From an uncultured bacterium (GTDB taxonomy: Bacteria > Actinomycetota > Coriobacteriia > Coriobacteriales > Coriobacteriaceae), in assembly GCA_905214105.1 (NCBI GenBank), contig CAJMKK010000006.1, forward strand, positions 106,667 through 170,666: 64,000 nucleotides of DNA. Direction: 5' to 3'. Shown here piece by piece: positions 42,507 through 52,782 of this stretch. Under the pieces are notes generated by a model. The model did not search any database. It saw nothing but the letters and a program-made list of their open reading frames with translations, and had not been told where the DNA came from. The translations under genes were made by a program, and so were the position numbers. Position 1 is the stretch's first letter; each line of letters starts with the position of its first letter.

Positions 42507-43749
42507 ATGACGAAAGGTCTGCACGTGCCTTCCGAGATCGGCAAGCTCAGGAAGGTCTGCCTGCACCGTCCCGGCGACGAGCTCCTCAACCTGCCGCCCG
42601 ACGAGCTCGAGCGACTCCTGTTCGACGACGTCCCGTTCCTTGAGGTCGCGCAGCAGGAGCACGACACCTTCGCCCAGATCCTGAGGGACCAGGGCGTCGA
42701 GGTGCTCTACCTCGAGAACCTCGTCGCAGAGGTGTTCGACCAGGTCCCCGGCGCCCGCGCCGAGTTCACCGACCAGTACATCGCCGAGGCGGGCATCCGC
42801 GGCCAGCACATGCCGCAGATCGTCCGCGAGAAGCTGGACTCCATCGAGGACAACCTCGAGTTCGTCAAGAAGACCATGGCCGGCATGACCAAGGCCGAGA
42901 TCGACATGCCCCTCACGGCGTCCACGACCCTCGACTCCCTGGTCAACTCCGAGTCCGAGTCCGACCTGATCATCGACCCGATGCCCAACCTCTACTTCAC
43001 CCGCGACCCGTTCGCGGTCGTCGGCGAGGGCGTCAACCTCAACCGCATGTACTCGGTCACCCGCAACCGCGAGACCCTGTACGGCAAGTACGTCTTCAAG
43101 TACCACCCCGACTACAAGGACGTCTCCCTGTACTTCCGCCGCGACTGCCAGTTCCACACCGAGGGCGGCGACGTGCTGAACATCAACGAGAAGACCCTCG
43201 CCGTCGGCATCTCCCAGCGCACCCAGGCAGCCGCCATCGACGTCATGGCCCAGAACATCTTCTGGAACTCCGACTCCAAGGTCGAGCGCATCCTGGCCTT
43301 CGACATCCCTGTCTCGCGCGCCTTCATGCACCTCGACACGGTCTTCACCCAGATCGACGTCGATAAGTTCACGATCCACCCCGCCATCATGGGCACCCTG
43401 CGCGTCTACGAGCTGACCGCCGGCAAGAACCCGGGCGACGTGAACATCCGCCTGATCGAGGACACCCTCGAGCACGTCCTGGAGGACGCCACCGGCGTCG
43501 ACCAGGTCAAGCTGATCCCCTGCGGCGGCGGCGACCCGATCGCGGCCTCCCGCGAGCAGTGGAACGACGGCTCCAACACCCTGTGCGTCGAGCCCGGCAA
43601 GATCTGCGTCTACGCCCGCAACACCGTCACCAACGACGTGCTGTACAAGGAGGGCCTGGACCTTCTCGTCGTGCCCTCCGCCGAGCTCTCCCGCGGCCGC
43701 GGCGGCCCGCGCTGCATGAGCATGCCCTTCTGGCGCGAGGACCTCTAAG
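42483..43749 (+). repeat. Exact duplication, copy 2 (arcA)
   Basis: Partner of 39407-40673, offset by 3076 bp and in the same orientation. The flanks on both sides are different. Confidence 0.9.
42507..43748 (+). CDS. arcA: Arginine deiminase, copy 2
   Basis: Identical in DNA and protein to the copy at 39431 (413 residues, same motifs and C-terminal Cys). This copy is directly followed by arcB and the antiporter, so it is the operon copy. Two stems follow its stop: CCGGTGCGGT/ACCGCACCGG (43761-43789) and GCCCGTT-A-AACGGGC (43794-43808), which may reduce read-through to arcB. Confidence 0.96.
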   Translation: MTKGLHVPSEIGKLRKVCLHRPGDELLNLPPDELERLLFDDVPFLEVAQQEHDTFAQILRDQGVEVLYLENLVAEVFDQVPGARAEFTDQYIAEAGIRGQHMPQIVREKLDSIEDNLEFVKKTMAGMTKAEIDMPLTASTTLDSLVNSESESDLIIDPMPNLYFTRDPFAVVGEGVNLNRMYSVTRNRETLYGKYVFKYHPDYKDVSLYFRRDCQFHTEGGDVLNINEKTLAVGISQRTQAAAIDVMAQNIFWNSDSKVERILAFDIPVSRAFMHLDTVFTQIDVDKFTIHPAIMGTLRVYELTAGKNPGDVNIRLIEDTLEHVLEDATGVDQVKLIPCGGGDPIAASREQWNDGSNTLCVEPGKICVYARNTVTNDVLYKEGLDLLVVPSAELSRGRGGPRCMSMPFWREDL

Positions 43750-43853
43750 TCTTTCCGTTTCCGGTGCGGTCCCCCTACAACCGCACCGGCTTCGCCCGTT
43801 AAACGGGCAACACTGATACTTACGTAATTCATTTCTTCGAAAGGAATCGAACC

Positions 43854-44849
43854 ATGGGTGTTAACCTCTCCGGCCGTAGCTTCCTCAAGCTTCTCGACCT
43901 CACCACCGAGGAGATCGAGTACCTGCTCAAGCTCTCCAAGAACTTCAAGGACATGAAGCGCGCTGGTGTTCCGCACCGCTATCTCGAGGGCAAGAACATC
44001 GTTCTGCTCTTCCAGAAGACCTCCACTCGTACCCGCTGCGCCTTCGAGGTCGGCGGCATGGATCTGGGCATGGGCGTCACCTACCTCGATCCGGGTTCGT
44101 CGCAGATGGGCAAGAAGGAGTCCATCGAGGACACCGCCCGCGTTCTCGGCCGCATGTATGACGGCATCGAGTTCCGCGGCTTTGCCCAGGACGACGTCGA
44201 GGAGCTCGCTGCTAAGTCCGGCGTGCCCGTGTGGAACGGCCTGACCACTGAGTGGCATCCCACCCAGATGCTCGCCGACATCCTGACCGTCCAGGAGAAC
44301 TTCAACTACGACATCAAGGGCAAGACTCTCGTCTTCATGGGCGACTGCAAGAACAACGTTGCTCGCTCCCTCATGGTCGTCTGCTCCAAGCTCGGCATGA
44401 ACTTCGTGGCCTGCGGCCCCGAGGAGTGCATGCCCGCTGACGACGTCATCGAGGCCTGCAAGCCCATCGCCGAGGCCAACGGCTGCACCATCAAGCTGAC
44501 CACCGACGTCAAGGACGGCGTCACCGGTGCCGACGTCATCTACACCGACGTGTGGGTCTCCATGGGCGAGCCCGACGAGGTCTGGGCCGAGCGCATCGCT
44601 CAGCTCACCCCGTATCGTGTTACCTCTGAGGTCATGGCTATGGCCAACCCGGGTGCCATCTTCCTGCACTGCCTGCCCAGCTTCCACGACACCAACACCA
44701 CCATTGGCGCCGAGAAGTGCGAGCAGTTCGGCATCACCGAGCAGGAGGTTACCGACGAGGTCTTCGAGAGCCCCGCTTCCAAGGTCTTCGACGAGGCCGA
44801 GAACCGCATGCACACCATCAAGGCTGTCATGTACGCCACGCTCAAGTAA
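43854..44849 (+). CDS. arcB: Ornithine carbamoyltransferase (catabolic)
   Basis: This cleaves citrulline to ornithine and carbamoyl phosphate in the arginine deiminase pathway. It is 331 residues, with the carbamoyl phosphate loop [14 protein letters not shown] (about 52-65), [15 protein letters not shown] (about 135-149), the ornithine-binding DVWVSMGEP and the catalytic HCLPSFHD (about 269-276). GAAAGGA precedes ATG 43854. The context argues for the catabolic direction. No carbamate kinase gene follows. Confidence 0.96.
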   Translation: MGVNLSGRSFLKLLDLTTEEIEYLLKLSKNFKDMKRAGVPHRYLEGKNIVLLFQKTSTRTRCAFEVGGMDLGMGVTYLDPGSSQMGKKESIEDTARVLGRMYDGIEFRGFAQDDVEELAAKSGVPVWNGLTTEWHPTQMLADILTVQENFNYDIKGKTLVFMGDCKNNVARSLMVVCSKLGMNFVACGPEECMPADDVIEACKPIAEANGCTIKLTTDVKDGVTGADVIYTDVWVSMGEPDEVWAERIAQLTPYRVTSEVMAMANPGAIFLHCLPSFHDTNTTIGAEKCEQFGITEQEVTDEVFESPASKVFDEAENRMHTIKAVMYATLK

Positions 44850-44864
44850 GAGCATCTAGCATCT

Positions 44865-44901
44865 CGCTCGGGGTGCATTGCTGCGCACCCCGAGCGCTTT
44901 T
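44865..44901 (+). terminator. Terminator after arcB
   Basis: CGCTCGGGGTGC (44865-44876) pairs with GCACCCCGAGCG (44885-44896), followed by CTTTTG. Confidence 0.85.
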
Positions 44902-44996
44902 GTCTGGTAAAAATCTCGCACCGAGCGACATGCACGGCACGGAAGAGCCGCTTCGGGTGAGATCAGTAAATGATTTATGAAGGGGGGATGAGAACT

Positions 44997-46475
44997 ATGA
45001 CTGAGACCGCTAAGAAAAAGCGCGGTATGCCTTCATCGTTCACCATTCTTCTTGCTCTGCTGGCAATCGTCGCGGTTGTTACCGTTATCGTCTCCGGTAC
45101 GTCCGGTGGCGAGGTTACCGCTGCCCGCCTGAGCGATTTCTGCACCGCCCCGGTCAAGGGCTTCGCTGACGCTCTGCCCGTCTGCCTCTTCGTTATGATC
45201 CTCGGCGGCTTCCTCGGCATGATGACCGAGACCGGCGCTCTGGACAACGGCATCGCCGTCCTGGTGCAGAAGCTTAAGGGCAACGAGATCATGCTCGTTC
45301 CCGTGCTGATGCTCATCTTCTCCCTCGGTGGTACCACTTATGGTATGTGCGAGGAGACCGTTCCCTTCTACGCCCTGCTTGCCGCTACCATGATGGCCGC
45401 TGGCTTCGACCCTATGGTCGGCGCTGCCACCGTCCTGCTCGGCGCTGGCTGCGGTTGCCTGGGCTCCACGGTTAACCCGTTCGCCGTCGGCGCTGCCGTC
45501 GACGCTCTGACCGGCGTTGGCATTGAGGTCAACCAGTCCATCATCATCGGCCTCGGTGCCGTCCTGTGGATTGTTACCACTGCCATGTCCATCTTCTTCG
45601 TCATGAGCTATGCCAAGAAGGTCAAGGCTGACAAGGGTTCCACCATCCTTTCGATGCAGGAGCTCAAGGACGCCGAAGAGGCTCACGGCAAGGCTGCTTC
45701 CGAGGTTAACAAGGAGGTCAAGCTCACCGGTCGTCAGAAGGGTGTTCTGATCGCCTTTGCCTTCACCTTCGTCGTCATGATCGTCGGCTTCATCCCGCTG
45801 GCCGACCTCAACGAGGGCGTCGCCAACTTCTTCGATGCTGGCGCTGTCTATGACGCTGACGGTAACGCCATCGTTCAGGGCTGGTCTGCCCTGATCACCG
45901 GCCTGCCCATTGGCCAGTGGTACTTCGACGAGGCTTCCACTTGGTTCTTCCTCATGGCTATCCTGATCGGTATCATCGGTGGCCTCTCCGAGAAGCAGAT
46001 CGTCAACACCTTCATCACCGGCGCTGCCGACATGATGTCCGTTGTCCTCGTCATCGCTCTTGCCCGTGGTATCTCCGTCCTCATGGCTAGCACCGGCCTC
46101 GACGTCTACGTCCTCGACGCTGCCGCCAATGCTCTGGCTGGCCTGTCCGGCGTGATCTTCGCTCCCATGAGCTTCCTGGTCTACTTCGGCCTGTCCTTCC
46201 TGATCCCCTCGACCTCCGGTATGGCTACTGTCTCCATGCCCATCATGGGACCGCTGGCTGTTAAGCTCGGCTTCTCGCCCGAGGTCATGGTCATGATCTT
46301 CTCCGCCGCCATCGGCGTCGTGAACCTGTTCACCCCGACCTCCGGCGCCATCATGGGCGGTCTTGCCCTGGCCAAGATCGAGTGGACGACCTGGCTCAAG
46401 TTTGCCCTTAAGCTCATCGTCGCTCTCTCCGTCGTCTGCGCCGTCATCCTGACCATCGCTTGCGTGATGCTCTAA
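44997..46475 (+). CDS. YfcC-family antiporter, probable arginine/ornithine exchanger
   Basis: A 492-residue membrane protein of the YfcC/DcuC superfamily with about 12 hydrophobic segments. Landmarks are MMTETGALDNGIAVLV, the GGTTYGMCEETVPFY re-entrant region, GCGCLGSTVNPFAVG and FLIPSTSGMATVSMPIMGPLA. In the place usually held by ArcD it most likely exchanges arginine for ornithine; this is inferred from position, since ArcD proper belongs to another family. ATG 44997 is preferred as start (AGGGGGG upstream); 44970 and 44988 are alternatives. Confidence 0.85.
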   Translation: MTETAKKKRGMPSSFTILLALLAIVAVVTVIVSGTSGGEVTAARLSDFCTAPVKGFADALPVCLFVMILGGFLGMMTETGALDNGIAVLVQKLKGNEIMLVPVLMLIFSLGGTTYGMCEETVPFYALLAATMMAAGFDPMVGAATVLLGAGCGCLGSTVNPFAVGAAVDALTGVGIEVNQSIIIGLGAVLWIVTTAMSIFFVMSYAKKVKADKGSTILSMQELKDAEEAHGKAASEVNKEVKLTGRQKGVLIAFAFTFVVMIVGFIPLADLNEGVANFFDAGAVYDADGNAIVQGWSALITGLPIGQWYFDEASTWFFLMAILIGIIGGLSEKQIVNTFITGAADMMSVVLVIALARGISVLMASTGLDVYVLDAAANALAGLSGVIFAPMSFLVYFGLSFLIPSTSGMATVSMPIMGPLAVKLGFSPEVMVMIFSAAIGVVNLFTPTSGAIMGGLALAKIEWTTWLKFALKLIVALSVVCAVILTIACVML

Positions 46476-46477
46476 GT

Positions 46478-46642
46478 ACCCCTTGGGTACCCCACGGAAA
46501 CCATGACGATCCTGTAAAGGATCACCTGGTCATCGTCTGTCCGGTGGGGTAACCCCACCGGTAGACTCCTACCTTTAGCCTCCTCCCGTTCCGTGCGCGG
46601 GGGGAGGCGCACTTATGTTGCGCGGTTCTACGAACCGCGCAA
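46478..46642. repeat. Cluster of hairpins after the antiporter gene
   Basis: Successive stems are GTACCC-CTT-GGGTAC (46476-46491 area), TACCCCAC..GTGGGGTA (about 46488-46551), CCGGTGGGG-TAA-CCCCACCGG (46541-46561), CCTCC..GGAGG near 46579-46607 and TTGCGCGGTTC-TAC-GAACCGCGCAA (46618-46642). Some arms compete (CCCCAC and GTGGGG occur more than once), so alternative folds are possible. No gene is visible. Confidence 0.6.
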
Positions 46643-46656
46643 CCGGTCGACGCTGC

Positions 46657-46754
46657 AAGCCCGCCAGAGCGGCAATCTGACGTTCAATCGTCGGGCATGG
46701 CCAAAAGGCCTATGCCCTCCTCTTTCACGTCACCTTGCTCGCTCTGGCGGGCTT
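46657..46754. repeat. 98-bp nested inverted repeat
   Basis: Arms AAGCCCGCCAGAGCG (46657-46671) and 46740-46754 are perfect; inside are GACGT/ACGTC and GGGCAT..ATGCCC stems (46693/46711). Confidence 0.75.
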
Positions 46755-46828
46755 TCGCTGACTTATGCTCCACCTGCGACGTTTCCATTATTGATACAAA
46801 GGCCAGGTTTGTTTGAACCAAAAAGGGG

Positions 46829-46897
46829 AAGTTGCGGTGGAATAGTTCCTGTTTGGCCGTTTTGAGGGGTTAAACGGGAACTATTTCACCGCAACTT
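46829..46897. repeat. 69-bp inverted repeat before the DUF1846 gene
   Basis: AAGTTGCGGTGGAATAGTTC... (46829-46849) pairs with 46877-46897 at 20 of 21 positions, the exception being a G-U wobble on one strand; an inner GTTT/AAAC stem continues it. TATAAT at 46960-46965 may be the -10 of the following gene. Confidence 0.75.
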
Positions 46898-47004
46898 ATC
46901 GATGGCGTGTTTGGTTGGTGCCTGTTGATGGTTTGGGTATCGGGGAGGGCGGGCTCCGTTATAATCGCCTAGAACATTAAATGGAAACGGGACGGGAGCC
47001 ATAC

Positions 47005-48486
47005 ATGCGCCAGGGTTTCGACAACGCGAAGTATATCGAGCTGCAGGCTGCTCACATTAAGGAGCGCATCTCGCAGTTTGGTGGCAAGCTCTATTTGGAG
47101 TTTGGCGGTAAGCTGTTCGATGACTATCATGCGAGCCGCGTGCTACCGGGTTTTGAACCGGACAGCAAGTTCCGCATGCTCAAGAGCATCGCCGACGATG
47201 TTGAGGTTATCATCGCGATCAACGCGAACCACATCGAGAAAAACAAGGCTCGTGGTGACCTTGGCATTACCTATGACGAGGATGTGCTGCGCCTGGTTGA
47301 CCTGTTCCGCGGCAACGGCTTTGCCGTCGCGGCTGTGGTCATCACCCAGTACGCCGGCCAGCCTGCTGCCGATGTGTTCCGCAACCGCCTGAACGCGCTC
47401 GGTATTCCCGCCAAGCTGCACTATCCCATCGAGGGGTATCCGCACGATGTCGATCTGATCGTGTCCGACGATGGCTACGGCAAGAACGAGTTTGTCGAGA
47501 CCACCCGTCCACTCGTTGTTGTGACGGCACCCGGCCCCGGCTCGGGCAAGCTCGCCACTTGCCTCTCGCAGCTGTATCACGAGCATAAGCACGGTACCGC
47601 CGCCGGCTATGCCAAATTCGAGACCTTCCCGGTTTGGAATCTGCCCCTTACGCATCCGGTCAATATTGCCTACGAGGCCGCCACGGCTGACCTCGACGAT
47701 GCCAATATCATCGATTCGTTCCACCTTGAGGCCTACAACAAGACCACGGTCAACTACAACCGCGACGTCGAGGCCTTCCCGGTAGTCCGTGCCCTGATGG
47801 AAAAGATCCTGGGCAAGAGCCCCTACCAGAGCCCTACGGACATGGGCGTCAATATGGTCGGTTTTGCCATCACCGATGACGATGCCTGCCGCGACGCTTC
47901 CAAGATGGAGATCGTCCGCCGCTACTTTACCGCGGTCGAAAATGTGCGCCGTACCGGCGTGGGCGATGAGCAAGTCGACCGTCTCAAGATTATTATGAAG
48001 AAAGCCGGCATCGATAAGAACTACTCACCGGCGCGCTCGGCGGCCCTCACCAGGGAGCAGCTGACGGGTGGTCCCGTGGGTGCCATGGTCATGCCCGATG
48101 GCTCCGTGGTGACCGGTAAGACCTCCACGCGCCTGGGCGCCGCAAGTTCGCTCATTATGAACGCCCTCAAGCATGTCTCGGGCGTCGACCTTGAGCTCGA
48201 GGTCATTAGCGATGAGGCGATCGAGCCCATCAGCAAGCTCAAGACGCATTTCCTGGGCAGCAAAAACCCGCGCCTCCACACCGACGAGACGCTTATGGCG
48301 CTGTCGATCACCTCGGCCACGAGTGAGACGGCCGCTCGCGTCCTTTCGGGCCTGGAACAGCTGCGCGGTTGCGATGCCTTCTTTAGCGTGATTATCTCGC
48401 CGACGGACGAGACGGTACTGCGCAAGTTGGGCATCAACGTGTGCTGCGAGCCCAAGTTTGAGCGCCGCGGTTTCTTCCATCGCTAA
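47005..48486 (+). CDS. DUF1846 family protein
   Basis: A 493-residue cytoplasmic protein of the conserved DUF1846/UPF0371 family, whose function is not established. Recognisable blocks are KLYLEFGGKLFDDYHASRVLPGF (about 29-51), IAINANHIEKNK, VVVTAPGPGSGKLATCLSQLYHE (about 170-192, P-loop-like) and TDMGVNMVGFAI. ATG 47005 has GGGAG 7 nt upstream; an extra 8 codons from 46981 are less likely. It stands alone with its own terminator. Confidence 0.88.
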   Translation: MRQGFDNAKYIELQAAHIKERISQFGGKLYLEFGGKLFDDYHASRVLPGFEPDSKFRMLKSIADDVEVIIAINANHIEKNKARGDLGITYDEDVLRLVDLFRGNGFAVAAVVITQYAGQPAADVFRNRLNALGIPAKLHYPIEGYPHDVDLIVSDDGYGKNEFVETTRPLVVVTAPGPGSGKLATCLSQLYHEHKHGTAAGYAKFETFPVWNLPLTHPVNIAYEAATADLDDANIIDSFHLEAYNKTTVNYNRDVEAFPVVRALMEKILGKSPYQSPTDMGVNMVGFAITDDDACRDASKMEIVRRYFTAVENVRRTGVGDEQVDRLKIIMKKAGIDKNYSPARSAALTREQLTGGPVGAMVMPDGSVVTGKTSTRLGAASSLIMNALKHVSGVDLELEVISDEAIEPISKLKTHFLGSKNPRLHTDETLMALSITSATSETAARVLSGLEQLRGCDAFFSVIISPTDETVLRKLGINVCCEPKFERRGFFHR

Positions 48487-48520
48487 GTTTGAAGCACCGC
48501 GGTAATTGCATTGCATTTTG

Positions 48521-48553
48521 GCCGTATCGGGTTAGCGCCCGGTACGGCTTTTT
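48521..48553 (+). terminator. Terminator of the DUF1846 gene
   Basis: GCCGTATCGGG (48521-48531) pairs with CCCGGTACGGC (48538-48548) with one mismatch, then TTTTT. Confidence 0.85.
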
Positions 48554-48742
48554 GATCAATAAAGCGTCTATTTCGGCGAAAAATAGCTGTTTACCTGCCT
48601 AGAAACAATTTGAGCGGTATACAATAACCGTAACTGTTTCATCCTTAGCGGGATGCCGCATGATGGATATTACCTGCCATCGTGAGGTGTGTCGGTCGCG
48701 CACGGCGCGTTAGATGCTCGTGCTCGGTTTGAGGAGGCTGCT

Positions 48743-49081
48743 ATGGCGGGCAAGGGTCGTGCGAGTGTCAACGATATGAAGCGTGTCGAGGTGCTGGTGT
48801 TGATGGAGATCGACCAGCAAACCGAAGACAATGGCGGGCCGTATGGTTTCTCGCGCAAAACGCTTGCCGAGCGCGTGGGGGTTTCGCCGTATCGTGCCCG
48901 CGCCGCAATCGATCGCTTGGATTCCGAAGGTATGATTGATGTCGTCTCGCGTTATAGCGACGACGGCGGTCAGCTTGCAAATGGCATTTGCCTCACCGAA
49001 CGTGGTGAGTGGTATCTTGAGGGCGTCCGTACCGGCATGCTCGTTCAAGAAATGCTTGAGGACGAGGTTGCTGATCGATAG
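48743..49081 (+). CDS. Small winged-helix DNA-binding protein
   Basis: This encodes about 112 residues with a helix-turn-helix at about 38-62 (FSRKTLAERVGVSPYRARAAIDRLDSEGMI) followed by a wing (VVSRYSDDGGQLANGICLTERGEWYLEG), like MarR/GntR-type winged helices without an effector domain. GAGGAGG lies 5 nt before ATG 48743. It is a single gene with its own terminator. Targets are unknown. The 256 bp before it hold only the DUF1846 terminator and an AT-rich promoter-like TACAAT near 48620. Confidence 0.75.
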   Translation: MAGKGRASVNDMKRVEVLVLMEIDQQTEDNGGPYGFSRKTLAERVGVSPYRARAAIDRLDSEGMIDVVSRYSDDGGQLANGICLTERGEWYLEGVRTGMLVQEMLEDEVADR

Positions 49082-49105
49082 CAGCATGTAACCCTTGCCA
49101 TAGTG

Positions 49106-49135
49106 ACGCCGCCTGGGAAACCGGGCGGCGTTTTG
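49106..49135 (+). terminator. Terminator after the winged-helix gene
   Basis: ACGCCGCCTGG and CCGGGCGGCGT (one offset base) form a GC-rich stem with a short AAA-type loop, then TTTTGTTT. Confidence 0.85.
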
Positions 49136-49253
49136 TTTCAAGATTGAGAAATGCAATCGCACGCGAGAAAAATTGCGGACGGTCCGCGGCGCGAGTATTA
49201 CAATGAAGACCCGTAAGATGTGGATAAACAACTTCTACGGGAAGCGCAGGTAA

Positions 49254-50921
<1,668 letters not shown>

Positions 50922-50923
50922 GG

Positions 50924-51865
50924 GTGCCGGCGAATAAGGAACATACCGAAGCTACTCCCTCGTCGCTCGCCGTGGCGGCGGGGGAGTATCTCGATTACCT
51001 CGCGGTCGAGCGGGGCTTGGCGCGCAACACGATTGTGGCCTATCGTCGTGACCTGACGACGTACTGCGCCTATCTGGAGCGGGCGGGTATTGTGTCTTTT
51101 GAAGAGGTGACCCGTCAGGTCGTGGAGGGCTTTGTCGCCGATCGCCGCGGCGGAGGCTATTCCGACGCCTCGGTGGAGCGTGCGCTTGCTGCCGTGAAGG
51201 GCCTGCATGCCTTTTTGGTGCGCGATGGGGCCGTGGCCCAAAACCCGACGGCGGCGTTGCGCCTGCCTAAAAAGGCTGAGCGTTTGCCGGAGTATCTATC
51301 GGTGGAGGATGTCTCGGCACTGCTCGATCAAGACTTTCCCGAGGGCGAGATGGGGCTGCGCGACCATGCCATCTTGGAAGTGCTCTACGGATGCGGTTTG
51401 CGTGTGAGTGAGCTGGTTGGGCTCGATGTGGGCGATATCCATATTGACGATGGCTTTGTACTCGTTCTCGGTAAGGGCTCAAAGGAACGCCTCTCCCCAC
51501 TGGTGGGAAGCGCGGCGCGAGCTCTGACGCTCTATGTAACTGAGGGACGTTCTCGCTTGGCGGCCCATGCCCGCGGAACCGAGACCTCGGCGGTCTTTTT
51601 AAATAAGAACGGACGTCGCCTGTCGCGCCAGGCCGTGCATGCGATATGCGAGCGGTATGGGCGTCAGGTGGGGCTGGTGGGGCTCCATCCCCATACCTTG
51701 CGCCACTCCTTTGCCACCCACATGCTCGCGGGCGGTGCCGACCTGCGTGTGCTGCAGGAGATTTTGGGCCATGCCGATATTTCGACCACGCAGGTCTACA
51801 CGCATGTCGACCGAACGCAACTGACCGAGGTCTATCTGGCGGCGCATCCGCTAGCACATCGCTAG
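50924..51865 (+). CDS. xerD: XerC/XerD-type tyrosine recombinase
   Basis: A 313-residue site-specific recombinase. A SAM-like N-terminal core-binding domain (about 15-105) is followed by the catalytic domain with [10 protein letters not shown] (Arg about 161), [12 protein letters not shown] (His/Arg about 256-260), [13 protein letters not shown] (His about 279 and nucleophilic Tyr about 288). Length and a stand-alone position next to housekeeping genes fit chromosome dimer resolution rather than an integrase. XerC and XerD cannot be separated confidently by eye. GTG 50924 start. Confidence 0.9.
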   Translation: MPANKEHTEATPSSLAVAAGEYLDYLAVERGLARNTIVAYRRDLTTYCAYLERAGIVSFEEVTRQVVEGFVADRRGGGYSDASVERALAAVKGLHAFLVRDGAVAQNPTAALRLPKKAERLPEYLSVEDVSALLDQDFPEGEMGLRDHAILEVLYGCGLRVSELVGLDVGDIHIDDGFVLVLGKGSKERLSPLVGSAARALTLYVTEGRSRLAAHARGTETSAVFLNKNGRRLSRQAVHAICERYGRQVGLVGLHPHTLRHSFATHMLAGGADLRVLQEILGHADISTTQVYTHVDRTQLTEVYLAAHPLAHR

Positions 51866-51896
51866 CACCTCGCTGACCTGCATATTTATAAATACT

Positions 51897-51966
51897 AAAT
51901 GGGACGGGCCCCAGATTGCCGAGACGCACTTTTGCGCGCATGGGCAATCTGGGGCTCGTCCCATTT
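51897..51966 (+). terminator. 24-bp stem terminator after xerD
   Basis: AAATGGGACGGGCCCCAGAT... (51897-51920) pairs with 51943-51966 at 23 of 24 positions, followed by TTCG; part of the right arm is itself T-rich. Confidence 0.7.
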
Positions 51967-52060
51967 TTCGCTAGACACCGACGCGGCGGTGGGCCGCACG
52001 TGCCTTGGGTGGGGGAGTTTGGGGGCGATGTGAACGGCATGCAAAGGGACGCAAAAATCG

Positions 52061-52086
52061 CCTCAAGGTCAACTTGAAGGTTGAGG
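52061..52086. promoter_or_regulatory. Operator-like dyad upstream of mraZ
   Basis: CCTCAA..TCAACTTGA..TTGAGG forms a partial dyad around the palindrome TCAACTTGA, which also occurs in the element at 8366-8413. Two copies of ACAACATATTG (52133 and 52174) follow. Confidence 0.4.
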
Positions 52087-52196
52087 TTCGCGGGCGTGGT
52101 TCTACAGGTGGCATCCCGCCGTTGCTGCAAACACAACATATTGTGTTTTCGAACATATGCTCGGGGGTGTTTTACAACATATTGGGGGTGGAATGG

Positions 52197-52243
52197 TGGG
52201 GAGGGGTGGGGGAAGAGGTGGGGAAAGGTGTTGAAAAATGGGG
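52197..52243 (+). promoter_or_regulatory. MraZ box
   Basis: TGGGG occurs at 52197, 52207, 52219 and 52239, with a degenerate TGTTG at 52229, mostly at 10-bp steps (5-base unit plus 5-base spacer, one step of 12). MraZ is known in E. coli to bind TGGGN repeats with 5-nt spacers and to repress its own operon, so this is the expected autoregulatory site, 85 bp before mraZ. Confidence 0.8.
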
Positions 52244-52327
52244 CGGTTCCCCATATTATTGATGACGTCGACAGGCGGGGTGGTTCCCCGCGTACGTGCC
52301 ATCTGAGTAACCGAGGGGAGGGCGCAC

Positions 52328-52762
52328 ATGGGAATGACTGGTGCATACGAGCGCAATCTCGATGCAAAAGGTCGTCTGTCCCTGCCTGCACCCCTTCGCG
52401 AGGAGCTTGGAGAGCACGTTCGCGTGTTCAAAGCCCTGGATGTCGATGCTCTGTACGTGTTCTCTGCCGAGGCCTTCGATAAGTGGGTCGAAGGACTCTT
52501 CGCGGGTCGTGAGGACCACGAGGGTTTTAACCCGCGTGACATTAACGACCAGAAGCTCATGAGGGCGATCAACAAGCGCACCACGTCGATGGACGTGGAC
52601 AGCGCCGGTCGTATCGGTCTTTCCGAGTCTCTCCGCAAGCAGGCGAACCTCGACCGCGAGGTCACGGTTGTGGGCAACTACGACCACCTTGAGGTTTGGG
52701 ATCGCGCCGCGGCCGATGAGGACGATGACGATGAGGCCCTGCTGGACCTCTTCTTCTCGTAA
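52328..52762 (+). CDS. mraZ: Transcriptional regulator MraZ
   Basis: A 144-residue regulator with two AbrB-like SpoVT/MraZ half-domains. The first ends in NLDAKGRLSLPAPLREEL (about 10-27) and the second in MDVDSAGRIGLSESLRKQA (about 84-102), the DxxGR motifs that grip DNA. An acidic tail (ADEDDDDEALLDLFF) is added. It is the first gene of the division/cell wall cluster and should repress it through the upstream TGGGG repeats. Confidence 0.96.
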   Translation: MGMTGAYERNLDAKGRLSLPAPLREELGEHVRVFKALDVDALYVFSAEAFDKWVEGLFAGREDHEGFNPRDINDQKLMRAINKRTTSMDVDSAGRIGLSESLRKQANLDREVTVVGNYDHLEVWDRAAADEDDDDEALLDLFFS

Positions 52763-52782
52763 GGGCAAGGCACGGGTAACGG

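Noticed and set aside
42432..44855. An 807-codon open frame on the minus strand across arcA2 and arcB (with a similar one across arcA1)
   Set aside because: It is antisense to two certain genes and arises from their C-ending codon bias; its composition (Val/Leu/Gly/Asp/His-rich) matches no protein family.
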